In this document: positions 16,994 through 25,476 of the stretch, piece by piece
Layout: every line of letters starts with the position of its first letter
How positions within the stretch are numbered: position 1 is the stretch's first letter
NCBI RefSeq assembly: GCF_000165835.1
Contig: NC_014640.1
Span: forward strand, 4,464,001 to 4,528,000
Origin: Achromobacter xylosoxidans A8
Lineage (GTDB): Bacteria; Pseudomonadota; Gammaproteobacteria; Burkholderiales; Burkholderiaceae_B
Length of the DNA: 64,000 nucleotides
Direction: 5' to 3'
Notes under the pieces: model-generated
What the model saw: the letters and a program-made list of their open reading frames with translations, nothing else
What the model was told of the DNA's origin: nothing
Database searches by the model: none
Made by a program: the position numbers and the translations under genes

Positions 16994-17620
16994 ATGGACA
17001 GTCAACCCACTCCCCGCCGCCGGGCCTATTGGCTCAAGACGCTGCACCAATGGCATTGGATCAGCTCGGCGTTGTGCCTGTTGGGCATGCTGCTGTTCGC
17101 GGTCACGGGCCTGACCCTGAACAATGCCTCGCACATCGAGGCCAAGGCAGTGGTGACCAGCCGCGAAGCGCACATGCCCGCCGCCGTCCTGCAGCAACTG
17201 ACCCCCGCGCCCAAGCAGAAAAAGGCTCCGTTGCCCGCGCCCGTGGCGCAGTGGCTGGACGACACGCTGGACACGTCCGCCGCCGGCAAGCCGGCCGAGT
17301 GGTCCGCCGATGAGGTCTACCTGTCGCTGCCGCGCGCCGGCGGCGACGCCTGGCTGTCCATCGACCTGGCCAGCGGCGACGTCGAATACGAACGCACCGA
17401 CCGCGGCTGGATCTCGTACCTGAACGATTTGCACAAGGGCCGCAACACCGGCCTGGCGTGGAGCTGGTTCCTCGACATCTTCGCCGTCGCCTGTCTGGTC
17501 TTTTCGCTGACCGGACTGGTGCTGCTCAAGATGCACGCCGGCAACCGCAGCGCGACCTGGCCCATGGTCGGCCTGGGCGTGGTGATCCCGGTGGTGCTGG
17601 CCCTGCTTTTCATACATTGA
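16994..17620 (+). CDS. PepSY-associated transmembrane protein (electron-transfer type)
   Basis: 208-aa inner-membrane protein of the PepSY-TM family. The N-terminal LKTLHQWHWISS leads into helix 1 (~23-43, ending VTGLTLN); a ~100-residue periplasmic domain follows (51-150), then helices at ~155-179 and ~188-207. Histidines H18, H21, H147 and H181 lie near membrane ends and could ligate haem, as proposed for PepSY reductases; that is inference. First gene of the Fur-box operon, 27 nt before the DUF2271 gene. Likely role: passing electrons from the cytoplasmic diflavin reductase across the membrane. Confidence 0.8.
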   Translation: MDSQPTPRRRAYWLKTLHQWHWISSALCLLGMLLFAVTGLTLNNASHIEAKAVVTSREAHMPAAVLQQLTPAPKQKKAPLPAPVAQWLDDTLDTSAAGKPAEWSADEVYLSLPRAGGDAWLSIDLASGDVEYERTDRGWISYLNDLHKGRNTGLAWSWFLDIFAVACLVFSLTGLVLLKMHAGNRSATWPMVGLGVVIPVVLALLFIH

Positions 17621-17647
17621 TTCCAACGATCCGCCCTGGAGATTTCC

Positions 17648-18163
17648 ATGCGCAAGCTGTTGTTGTCGGCCCTGCTGGCCGGCCTGATCGCCCGAACGGC
17701 CCAAGCGGCCGACATCGGCCTGTCCATCGAGATCCCGCGCCTGGATGTGGCCGAGTACCACCGTCCCTACGTGGCGATCTGGATCGAGAACCCCGACCAG
17801 AGCGTGGCCACCGACCTGGCCGTCTGGTACGACGTGGCCAAGAAGAACGACGAAGGCACGGAATGGCTCAAGGACATGCGCCAGTGGTGGCGCCGCAGCG
17901 GCCGCAACCAGAAGTTCCCGGTGGACGGCGTCAGCGGCGCCACCAAGCCCGTGGGCAAGCACGCCCTGAGCTTTGACGCGGCCAGCAAGCCCCTGTCGGG
18001 CCTCAAGCCCGGCCAATACGCCGTGGTGGTCGAAGCCGCGCGCGAAGTCGGCGGCCGCGAGCTGCTGCGCATCCCCTTCCAATGGCCGCCGCAAAAAGCC
18101 GAGCAGTTGACGGCGCGCGGCGAACACGAACTGGGCGCCATCGCGCTCGACCTGAAACCCTGA
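17648..18163 (+). CDS. DUF2271 periplasmic protein with ApbE flavinylation motif
   Basis: 171-aa exported protein with a signal peptide of ~20 residues (cleavage near AQA-A) and a DUF2271 domain. Residues 93-99 read DGVSGAT, an exact fit to the D-x-x-(S/T)-G-A-(S/T) motif in which ApbE attaches FMN to the last Thr/Ser (as in NqrC and RnfG), so Thr99 is the predicted FMN site. An apbE gene lies two genes downstream in the same operon. I infer a covalently flavinylated periplasmic electron carrier. GGAG SD present. Confidence 0.85.
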   Translation: MRKLLLSALLAGLIARTAQAADIGLSIEIPRLDVAEYHRPYVAIWIENPDQSVATDLAVWYDVAKKNDEGTEWLKDMRQWWRRSGRNQKFPVDGVSGATKPVGKHALSFDAASKPLSGLKPGQYAVVVEAAREVGGRELLRIPFQWPPQKAEQLTARGEHELGAIALDLKP

Positions 18164-18183
18164 GACCTCCTAGGAGCACAACG

Positions 18184-18984
18184 ATGAAATCCGCCGCCAA
18201 ACTGGCCGCCGCCCTGGCGCTGTGTCTGCCCTTCGCCTCCCAGGCGCATGACGTCTGGATGGTGCCATCCTCGACCGTGCTGTCCGGCGTCGACAGCTGG
18301 GTCACCGTCGACGCCGCCGTCGGCAACGACAAGTTCTACTTCAACCACGCGCCGCTGCGCCTGGACGGCCTGGCCGTGACGGCGCCGGACGGCAGCGCCG
18401 CCGAAGCCGATAACGTCAACAAGGGCAAGCTGCGCAGCACCTTCGACCTGCAACTGAAGCAGGCCGGCACCTACCGCGTAGCCGTGGTCAACGACGGCGT
18501 GTTCGCGCGCTGGAAGGAAGACGGCAAGAACAAGCGCTACTTCGGCAAGCCCGAAGGTCTGGCGCAAGCCGTGCCGGCCAAGGCCGATGAGCTGGAAGTC
18601 TCGCAAAGCCTGGGCCGCGTCGAAACCTTCGTGACCGCCGGCAAGCCCTCGGCCGTGAAGCCCGTGGGCCGCGGCCTGGAACTGGCGCCCGTGACCCACC
18701 CGAACGACCTGTTCACCGACGAACCCGCCACCTTCCAGATGCTGCTGGACGGCAAGCCCGCCGCGGACCTCGAAGTCAACGTGGTGCCCGGCGGCAGCCG
18801 CTATCGCGACAAGGTCGGCGAGATCCAGCTGAAGACGGACAAGGACGGCAAGTTCTCGGTGAAGTGGCCGCAGCCCGGCCTGTACTGGATCGAGGCCGGC
18901 ATGGAAGACGCCAAGGTCAGCGTGCCGCAAGCCAAGAAACGCCGCCTGTCCTACGCCGGCACCGTCGAAGTGCTGCAGCCCTAA
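18184..18984 (+). CDS. DUF4198 periplasmic protein
   Basis: 266-aa exported beta-rich protein of the DUF4198 family, whose members occur with metal uptake genes (NikM/CbiK-like context). The signal peptide ends ..PFASQA and the mature protein would start HDVWMVP, putting a His at the N-terminus. The C-terminal ~80 residues (LEVNVVPGGSRYRDKVGEIQ onward) look like an Ig/carboxypeptidase-regulatory-type fold. It sits between the flavinylation target and apbE. Function unknown; a periplasmic metal- or siderophore-binding role is inferred. Confidence 0.8.
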   Translation: MKSAAKLAAALALCLPFASQAHDVWMVPSSTVLSGVDSWVTVDAAVGNDKFYFNHAPLRLDGLAVTAPDGSAAEADNVNKGKLRSTFDLQLKQAGTYRVAVVNDGVFARWKEDGKNKRYFGKPEGLAQAVPAKADELEVSQSLGRVETFVTAGKPSAVKPVGRGLELAPVTHPNDLFTDEPATFQMLLDGKPAADLEVNVVPGGSRYRDKVGEIQLKTDKDGKFSVKWPQPGLYWIEAGMEDAKVSVPQAKKRRLSYAGTVEVLQP

Positions 18985-18998
18985 ACCGCTGCAGGCGC

Positions 18999-20024
18999 AT
19001 GGCCAGTACTCCTTCCTACGCCCAGCACGGCGCGCCGGCCACGGCCGTGCGCGTCGCCTACGGCGCCATGCCGGCAATGCCGGCGGCGCCCGCGGCGCTG
19101 GCCGGCGCCACCATGGGCACCACCTGGTCGGCGCGCATGGCGCTGCCGGCCGGACGCACGGAGGCCGCTGCGCGCCAGGCCATCCAGGCCGCTCTGGATG
19201 AGGTGGTCGCCCAGATGAGCACCTGGGAAGCCGATTCCGACATCACGCGCTACAACCAGGCTGCATCCGGCTGGCAGGATCTGCCGGCGGAGTTCTTCCA
19301 CGTATTGAGCCATGCCTTGGCGCTGGCCGAGGACAGCGGCGGCGCGTATGACCCCACGGTCGGGCCGCTGGTGAACGCCTGGGGTTTCGGGCCGCATCAG
19401 CGCGCGTTTGAACCGCCCTCGCCCGCCGCCATCGATGCCGCGCGCGCCCGCTGCGGCTGGCGCCGCGTACAGCTCGATGCCGAACGCCGCGCCGCACTGC
19501 AGCCGGGCGGCGCCTATCTGGACCTTTCCTCCATCGCCAAGGGCTACGGCGTGGATCGCGCCGCGATGGCGCTGGATGCCCTGGGCATTGCCCATTACCT
19601 GGTCGAAGTGGGCGGCGAGTTGCGTGCGCGCGGCCGGCGGCCCGACGGCCAGTCCTGGCGCGTGGCCATCGAAGTGCCGGACGCCAGCGACGACCACGCA
19701 CTGGCGTTGCCGCTGTGCGACCGCAGCATCGCCACCTCGGGCGACTACCGGCGCCACGCCGGCAGCGGCGACGAACGCTACGCCCACACCATCGATCCGC
19801 GCAGCGGCCTGCCGGTACGCAACCAACTGGCCTCGGTCACCGTGCTGCATCAAGGCTGCATGCAAGCCGACGCGCTCGCCACCGCCCTGACCGTGCTGGG
19901 CGAAGACGAGGGCCTGGCCTACGCGCGCCGCCACGATCTGGCGGCCTTGTTCATCCTGCGCGAGCGCGACGCCTGGCGCGTCGCCGCCACGCCCGCATTC
20001 CAGGCGCTGGCCGCCATAGCCTGA
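18999..20024 (+). CDS. apbE: FAD:protein FMN transferase (ApbE)
   Basis: 341-aa ApbE-family flavin transferase, which moves FMN from FAD onto Thr/Ser of target proteins. Family blocks are GATMGTTWSARM near residue 37, LDLSSIAKGYGVD, VEVGGELRARG, SIATSGDY and the Mg-binding HTIDPRSGLP with ADALATALTVLG. The N-terminal ~35 residues are Ala/Pro-rich, with no lipobox or clear signal peptide, unusual for an enzyme whose targets are periplasmic. The presumed substrate is the DUF2271 protein encoded 0.8 kb upstream. The start at 18999 directly follows the DUF4198 gene. Confidence 0.92.
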   Translation: MASTPSYAQHGAPATAVRVAYGAMPAMPAAPAALAGATMGTTWSARMALPAGRTEAAARQAIQAALDEVVAQMSTWEADSDITRYNQAASGWQDLPAEFFHVLSHALALAEDSGGAYDPTVGPLVNAWGFGPHQRAFEPPSPAAIDAARARCGWRRVQLDAERRAALQPGGAYLDLSSIAKGYGVDRAAMALDALGIAHYLVEVGGELRARGRRPDGQSWRVAIEVPDASDDHALALPLCDRSIATSGDYRRHAGSGDERYAHTIDPRSGLPVRNQLASVTVLHQGCMQADALATALTVLGEDEGLAYARRHDLAALFILRERDAWRVAATPAFQALAAIA

Positions 20025-20028
20025 CGCC

Positions 20029-21399
20029 ATGCCAGCAACACGATTGATCGCGGCGGCATGCGTGGTGGGAGCCTGGCTGCTGCTGTGCGTCTGGGCCCGG
20101 CGCCGCGCCCTGCGTCACGAGGCGCAGCAGGCGCTGGCGCTGCAAGCCCTGCAAGCGCCGGTCCCCGAAGACACCTTGCTGATCGCCTACGCCACGCAGA
20201 CGGGCTATGCCGAATCGCTGGCGGCGCAGACCGCCGACTCCCTGCGCGCGGGCGGCCTGGCAGTGCGCGTGGCCGCCATGGAACAACTGGACGCCAAGCG
20301 CCTGGCGGAGTACCGCCGCATGCTGTTCGTGGTCAGCACCTATGGCGAAGGCGATCCGCCCGATGCCGCCGCGGCCTTCGCCGAACAGATGCAGCAGGCG
20401 GCCCCCGCGCTGGCCGGCGCGCATTACGCAGTGCTGGCGCTGGGAGACAGCGAATACGCCCAGTTCTGCGGCTTCGGCCATCGCCTGGACGACTGGCTGC
20501 ACGCGCAAGGCGCGACGCCGCTGTTCGACCTGGTCGAAGTCGACAACGGCGACCCGGCAGCCCTGCGGCATTGGCAACACCACCTGGGCCTGTTGGCCGG
20601 ACGCAGCGACCTGCCCGACTGGCAAGCGCCGGTTTATGAATCCTGGCGGCTGGCCGCGCGCGAGCCGCTCAATCCGCAAAGCCAGGGTGGCCCTTGCTAC
20701 CTGCTGACGCTGACGCCGCCCGCCGATAGCGCGCGCGATTGGCAGGCGGGCGACATCGCCGAAATCGGCCCGCGACGTGAGGCCGGCGGGCCCTTGCTGG
20801 CGCATCGCGAGTACTCGATCGCTTCGTTGCCCGAAGACGGCTCGATTCAATTGCTGGTGCGCCAGATGCGCGGCGCCGACGGTGCGCTGGGACTGGGTAG
20901 CGGCTGGCTGACCCACGTCGCCCAGCCCGGCGACGCGATCGACCTGCGCGTACGCGTCAACCGCAATTTCCACGCGCCGGCCGACGAGCGCCCGCTGCTG
21001 CTGGTGGGCAACGGCACCGGTCTGGCCGGCCTGCGCGCCCTGATCAAGGCGCGCCGCGCCGCGGGCCACCGGCGCAACTGGCTGGTCTTCGGCGAACGCA
21101 ATGCGGCGCACGACTGGTTCTGCCGCGAAGAGATCGAGGCCTGGCGCGAGGACGGCACGCTGGAACGCGTGGACGCGGTGTTCTCGCGCGATCAGGCTGA
21201 GCGCCGCTACGTGCAGCACCACCTGCGCGACGAGGCCGAGGCCGTGCGCGCCTGGGCCGACATGGGCGCCGCCATCTACGTCTGCGGCAGCCTGCAAGGC
21301 ATGGCCGGCGGCGTGGACGCCGCCTTGCAGGACATCCTGGGCGCCGCGCGCCTGCAGGCCATGCAGCGCGACGGCCGCTACCGCCGCGACGTGTACTGA
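20029..21399 (+). CDS. Membrane-anchored NADPH diflavin reductase (CysJ-like)
   Basis: 456-aa flavoprotein. A single N-terminal helix (~4-22) is followed by Arg-rich residues, placing the rest in the cytoplasm. A flavodoxin domain runs ~52-185 (YATQTGYAES, STYGEGDPPD, LGDSEYAQFCGFG), then an FNR-type module with FAD motif REYSIAS, NADPH motif VGNGTGLAGLR, and GERNAAHDWFCREE. It resembles sulfite-reductase flavoprotein alpha chains, but no CysI partner is present. In this operon it most likely feeds NADPH electrons to the PepSY protein. Four nt follow apbE. Confidence 0.88.
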   Translation: MPATRLIAAACVVGAWLLLCVWARRRALRHEAQQALALQALQAPVPEDTLLIAYATQTGYAESLAAQTADSLRAGGLAVRVAAMEQLDAKRLAEYRRMLFVVSTYGEGDPPDAAAAFAEQMQQAAPALAGAHYAVLALGDSEYAQFCGFGHRLDDWLHAQGATPLFDLVEVDNGDPAALRHWQHHLGLLAGRSDLPDWQAPVYESWRLAAREPLNPQSQGGPCYLLTLTPPADSARDWQAGDIAEIGPRREAGGPLLAHREYSIASLPEDGSIQLLVRQMRGADGALGLGSGWLTHVAQPGDAIDLRVRVNRNFHAPADERPLLLVGNGTGLAGLRALIKARRAAGHRRNWLVFGERNAAHDWFCREEIEAWREDGTLERVDAVFSRDQAERRYVQHHLRDEAEAVRAWADMGAAIYVCGSLQGMAGGVDAALQDILGAARLQAMQRDGRYRRDVY

Positions 21400-21414
21400 A
21401 CGCGGCCGCTACGC

Positions 21415-22374
21415 TTACTGCAGCTTGATATCGGCCTTGTCGATCACGGTCTTCCAGCGGTCACGCTCGGCGCGGATCTGCTGGCCGAATTCGGCCGGAG
21501 TATTGCCCAGCGGAAAAGCGCCCGTCTCTTCCATCTTGGCCGCGGTGGCGGGATCGCGCACGGCGCGCGCGAAGGCGTCAGCCAGCTTGTCGCGCACGTC
21601 ATCAGGCATGCCGGCCGGGCCCACCACGCCGTACCAGGCGGTCACGTCGTAGTCCTTGTAGCCCTGCTCCGCGAACGTCGGCACGTCCGGCAGGCGCGGA
21701 TTGCGCTGGGCGCCGGTGATGGCCAGGGCGCGCAGGTGATTGCTCTTCAGGTAGGGCAGCGACGAGGGGAAATTATCGAAGATCACCGGCACCACGCCGC
21801 CCACCGTGTCGGTCAGCGCGGGCGCCGATCCGCGGTAGGAGATGCTGTTCATCTTGCCGCCGATGATCTGCAGGAACCAGATCATGCCCAGGTCGTTCAC
21901 GCCGCCTGCGCCGGCGTTGGCATAACCGTCCTTGTTGGGATTGGCGCGCACGTGCTCGACGAACTCAGCCAGCGTCTTGGCCGGAAACTGCGGATTGACG
22001 CTGAGGATGTTGGGGCTGGTAACCAGGTTGCTGACGGGCGTGAAGTCCTTGACCGGGTCGTAGGCCAGCTTGGGGAACAGGTGCGGCGCGGTGCCATGCG
22101 TGCTGACGGTGGCCAGGCCGACGGTGTAGCCGTCCGGCTTGGCGCGCGCGGTGGCGGTCATGCCTATGGTGCCGGACGCGCCCGTGCGGTTCTCCACCAC
22201 GATCTGCTGGCCCAGGATCTCGCCGGCTTTCGCGGCGGCGAGACGGCCCACGATGTCGGTCGGTCCGCCGGCGGGAAACGGCACGATCAGCGTAATGGGA
22301 TGGTCGGGAAATGCCGCGTGGGCGGCGGGCAGCACGGCGGCCAGCGCCAGGGCAACGCAAGTCTTGCGCATCAT
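21415..22374 (-). CDS. Bug-family TTT substrate-binding protein
   Basis: 319-aa periplasmic receptor with signal peptide (MMRKTCVALALAAVLPAAHA) and the family blocks FPDHPITLIVPFPAGGPTD, ENRTGASGTIG, ARAKPDGYTVGL and NSISYRGSAPA. The start at MMRK has AGGAGA upstream. It lies 32 nt downstream of the D-aminoacylase gene on the same strand, suggesting it binds an N-acyl-D-amino acid or its product; this is inference from context. Confidence 0.92.
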   Translation of the reverse strand: MMRKTCVALALAAVLPAAHAAFPDHPITLIVPFPAGGPTDIVGRLAAAKAGEILGQQIVVENRTGASGTIGMTATARAKPDGYTVGLATVSTHGTAPHLFPKLAYDPVKDFTPVSNLVTSPNILSVNPQFPAKTLAEFVEHVRANPNKDGYANAGAGGVNDLGMIWFLQIIGGKMNSISYRGSAPALTDTVGGVVPVIFDNFPSSLPYLKSNHLRALAITGAQRNPRLPDVPTFAEQGYKDYDVTAWYGVVGPAGMPDDVRDKLADAFARAVRDPATAAKMEETGAFPLGNTPAEFGQQIRAERDRWKTVIDKADIKLQ

Positions 22375-22406
22375 GGGTATGTCTCCTGTAGGGATGGTTG
22401 GAATTC

Positions 22407-23876
22407 TTATGTGGCTGCACTGGCGGCGGCTTGCGCCATCGCCTCGCGGCGCAGGATCTTGCCGGGGCGGGCCGTCCCGGCTTCTGCCGGGAAGACCTGT
22501 TGGCCATTGACCAGCACGTGCTCCACCCCGGCGGACGCCAGCGTCGGCGACTCCCAGGTGGCGCGGTCCTCGACCGTGTCGGCGTCGAACACGACGATGT
22601 CGGCCCAGGCGCCCTCGCTCAACTGGCCGCGTCCGCCCAGGCCGAACACACGCGCCGGCAGGGACGTCATCTTGGCGACGGCGCTCTCCAGCGTCATCAG
22701 TTCGGCCTCGCGCACATAGCGGCCCAGCACGCGCGTGAAGCTGCCCCACAACCGGGGATGCGGATGGGCGTCGTTGGGCAGCCCGTCCGAGCCCACCATG
22801 CAGCACTCGTGCTGGAAGATGCGCTGGACCTCGGCCTCGTCCATCGCGAAATAGATGGCGCCCGCCGGGCACAGGCGCTGCGCCGCCGAGGTCTTGTCGC
22901 AGCCCCAGCGCGCCGCGATGTCGCCAAGGAACTGGCCGCTGCATTCCGGATGCGGTGTGGACCAGGTGATGCGTATGTCTTCGATGATTTCGGCGCGCTC
23001 CGGAATCAGGATGGTGGAACTGCCGGGGTACGGGTAGATGTCCAGCGCCACCTCGACGCCCTCGCCGCGCGCGCGGTCGATGTTCGCCAGCGTGGCGCGG
23101 CTCTTGCCCCAGTTCTGCGGCATCATGCACTTATGGTGCGACAGCACGGTGGCGCAGCCGGTATTGCGCCCCACCGAGAGCACCTCGTCGACGGCCTCTT
23201 CGACCGCGTCGCCTTCGTTGCGGATATGGCTGGTGTGCATCGCGCCGCGCGCCGCCGCCACCCGCGCCAGGCCTTCCAGCTCAGCGGGGCGGGCCGCGCC
23301 GCCGGGCTGGTACGCCAGGCCGGTGCTGAAGCCCACCGCGCCCGCGGCCAGGGCTTCGTCCAGCATGCGCTGCATGCTCTCCTGTTCTTCGGCCGTAGGC
23401 TGCGCCGCAGGGTCGCGCATGGCGGCCAGGCGCAGGTTGGCGTGCCCCACCAGCGCCGCCACGTTGATCATGGGCCGCTGCACGCGCAGCTCGCTGAAAT
23501 AGGCCTGCATATCGGCGAACAGGGGCGTTTCCCCCAGCAGCGCCAGCGCCGCGGCGGTATTGCCCGGCAAGGGCGCGGGCGCGCCGCTCACGCCGCAATT
23601 GCCCACCACCACCGAAGTAATGCCCTGGCTGGTCTTCCATTCCAGGCCGGGCCGTTCCACGAACATCAGGTCATCGTGGCCGTGCACGTCGATGAAGCCC
23701 GGCGCCACGATCTTGCCGCGCGCGTCCACCCTGTGCGCAGCCGCTGCCCCCGACAGGTCGCCGATGGCGGCGATGCGTTCGCCCGCCACGCCCACGTCGG
23801 CGCGGCGCCGGGGGCCGCCCAGGCCGTCGACGACCCAGCCGCCTTCGATGATCAGATCCAGAGGTTCCTGCCGCAT
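22407..23876 (-). CDS. N-acyl-D-amino-acid deacylase (D-aminoacylase)
   Basis: 489-aa amidohydrolase-fold D-aminoacylase that releases D-amino acids from N-acyl derivatives. The metal motif HGHDD follows PGFIDV; a Cys in VVVGNCGVSG occupies the place of the bridging Cys of known D-aminoacylases; further ligands are in HTSHIRNEG, VLSHHK and MVGSDGLPND. I start at MRQEPLDL with GGGAG upstream, because the longer frame enters the promoter. Operon with the downstream TTT receptor; divergent LysR gene. Confidence 0.9.
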   Translation of the reverse strand: MRQEPLDLIIEGGWVVDGLGGPRRRADVGVAGERIAAIGDLSGAAAAHRVDARGKIVAPGFIDVHGHDDLMFVERPGLEWKTSQGITSVVVGNCGVSGAPAPLPGNTAAALALLGETPLFADMQAYFSELRVQRPMINVAALVGHANLRLAAMRDPAAQPTAEEQESMQRMLDEALAAGAVGFSTGLAYQPGGAARPAELEGLARVAAARGAMHTSHIRNEGDAVEEAVDEVLSVGRNTGCATVLSHHKCMMPQNWGKSRATLANIDRARGEGVEVALDIYPYPGSSTILIPERAEIIEDIRITWSTPHPECSGQFLGDIAARWGCDKTSAAQRLCPAGAIYFAMDEAEVQRIFQHECCMVGSDGLPNDAHPHPRLWGSFTRVLGRYVREAELMTLESAVAKMTSLPARVFGLGGRGQLSEGAWADIVVFDADTVEDRATWESPTLASAGVEHVLVNGQQVFPAEAGTARPGKILRREAMAQAAASAAT

Positions 23877-23954
23877 GGTGCTCCCGCCTTGAGGGTCTTG
23901 CCGGCGGACGCGCTTGAATCCGCGGACGCCGAAAGGGTCTAGTATCGTCGGCCC

Positions 23955-23985
23955 GATCAATCTGGGAAAATTGTTTTAATTGATC
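23955..23985. promoter_or_regulatory. LysR operator candidate of the D-aminoacylase promoter
   Basis: Perfect inverted repeat GATCAAT-N17-ATTGATC in the 127-bp divergent region between the D-aminoacylase gene and the LysR gene. The wide spacing and AT-rich centre suit LysR tetramer binding. Confidence 0.5.
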
Positions 23986-24003
23986 CATCTATCATGATTT
24001 GAA

Positions 24004-24969
24004 ATGAATCGTCTGCCCAAGCACGTCACCCTGAAACACCTGACCGCCTTCGTCGCGGTGGCCCAGGAATCCAGCTTCACGCATGCGGCCAAGCGCCTGT
24101 TCCAGACTCAGTCGTCCGTGACCAGCCTGGTGCGGCAACTGGAGGACGCGCTGGCCACGCAGCTGTTCGCGCGCACCAGCCGGCGCGTGCTGCTGACAGC
24201 GGCGGGCGAGGAATTCCTGCCGCGCGTCATGCGGCTGCTGGCGGATTTCGATGGAGTGATAGACGATGTGCAGCGCTACGGCGCGCTGGAGCGCGGACGC
24301 GTCGGCGTGGCGGCGGCGCCGTCGGCCATCACGCAGATCATCGCGCCCGCCGCCGCGGCCTACTCGGCCCGCTATCCGGCCGTGCGGCTGTACCTCAGCG
24401 ACGACAACTCCGGCCGCATCCAGCGCAAGGTCGCCGCGCGCGAAGTGGATTTCGGCTTGACCAGCCGCTGGGCCGACGCGCCCGGACTGCAGTTCGACGC
24501 CCTGCTGGAGGACCGCTTCGGCGTACTGTATCGGGAGGACGACGCCAGTCTGCGCCCGGCGCGCGACGGCACGATGCGCTGGTCGGATCTGGCCGGCCGC
24601 AAGCTGGTCGGGGTGGTGGACGAGACCGGCATCATGGCGCTCTTGCGGGCCCGCGCCGACCTGCCGATAGAGGCCGGCGCGCCCTTCTACGAGGCTTCCA
24701 GCACCACCTCGCAGGCGGCGCTGGTCCAGGCCGGACTCGGCGTGGCGCTATTGCCGGCGCTGGCGGCGCAACGGGTGATGGAGCCCGGCCTGGCCTATGC
24801 CCTGCTGGCCCGGCCCACGGTGGTGCGCACGGTCTGCATCATCCGCCACAAGGAATACCCCTTGAGCCCCGCCGCGCAAGCCCTGATCCACGCCATTCAC
24901 GACTATCTGCGCACGGCGCAGTTGCCGGCCGGCTGCAAACGCATGCCGGCCAAAGGCTTGAAAGCGTAA
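24004..24969 (+). CDS. LysR-family transcriptional regulator
   Basis: 321-aa LysR protein. The HTH region is LKHLTAFVAVAQESSFTHAAKRLFQTQSSVTSLVRQ, read across residues ~9-44. The effector domain contains FEDRFG-like LLEDRFGVLYRED and QAALVQAGLGVALLPALAA. It is divergent from the D-aminoacylase/TTT operon, which it probably controls in response to the substrate. Convergent with the SRPBCC gene. Confidence 0.87.
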   Translation: MNRLPKHVTLKHLTAFVAVAQESSFTHAAKRLFQTQSSVTSLVRQLEDALATQLFARTSRRVLLTAAGEEFLPRVMRLLADFDGVIDDVQRYGALERGRVGVAAAPSAITQIIAPAAAAYSARYPAVRLYLSDDNSGRIQRKVAAREVDFGLTSRWADAPGLQFDALLEDRFGVLYREDDASLRPARDGTMRWSDLAGRKLVGVVDETGIMALLRARADLPIEAGAPFYEASSTTSQAALVQAGLGVALLPALAAQRVMEPGLAYALLARPTVVRTVCIIRHKEYPLSPAAQALIHAIHDYLRTAQLPAGCKRMPAKGLKA

Positions 24970-24985
24970 AAGCAGCGCGGCGCGC

Positions 24986-25429
24986 TCAGGCCCCGCGCAG
25001 CTTCTCGTCTAGCGCCGCCAGTCCCGCCGCGAACACGTTGCGACCCACGGCGTTCACTACGTCGCTCAATTCCGCGCCCTCGACGCGGAAATCCGCCCAC
25101 CATTCCACCAGCGTCTGGCCGCCTTCGGTGACGGCATGCAGCGACACGCCGGCGGTGTAGTCGCGCATGGGCAGGTCGGTCTCGACGATGGAATAGCGCA
25201 GCGCCGTGCCCGGATCGTCCAGCATCAGCAACTGCTCGCGCACGAAGCCGGAAGGCTTGAGCGACAGGTGCCGCACGCTGCCCACGGCGTCATGGCGGCC
25301 GCCCTCTTCCAGGCGGCTTTCGGCGATGCCGGGGTGCCAGTCGGCCAGGCCGTTGAAATCGCGGAAACTGGCCCAGACTTTCTGTAGCGGCGCGTGGATG
25401 ATGGCGCTGACGTATACGGTGTGCGGCAT
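24986..25429 (-). CDS. SRPBCC-family protein
   Basis: 147-aa START/SRPBCC-fold (polyketide cyclase-like, Bet v1-type) protein. The characteristic N-terminus HTVYVSAIIHAPLQKVWASFRDF is followed by LADWHPGIAESRLE. The fold binds hydrophobic ligands; no enzyme activity can be assigned. It lies 47 nt downstream of the PEP-hydrolase-like gene on the same strand and may be the last gene of that operon. Confidence 0.8.
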   Translation of the reverse strand: MPHTVYVSAIIHAPLQKVWASFRDFNGLADWHPGIAESRLEEGGRHDAVGSVRHLSLKPSGFVREQLLMLDDPGTALRYSIVETDLPMRDYTAGVSLHAVTEGGQTLVEWWADFRVEGAELSDVVNAVGRNVFAAGLAALDEKLRGA

Positions 25430-25476
25430 GCGGACTCCTGCGGGCGCGCGGCCCAGGGATTGAGGAAACTACGGAA

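Noticed and set aside
20029..21399. Assignment as sulfite reductase flavoprotein CysJ
   Set aside because: No cysI or assimilatory sulfur genes are near; it has an N-terminal membrane anchor and lies in a Fur-box operon with apbE, so a ferric-reductase electron donor is the better reading.
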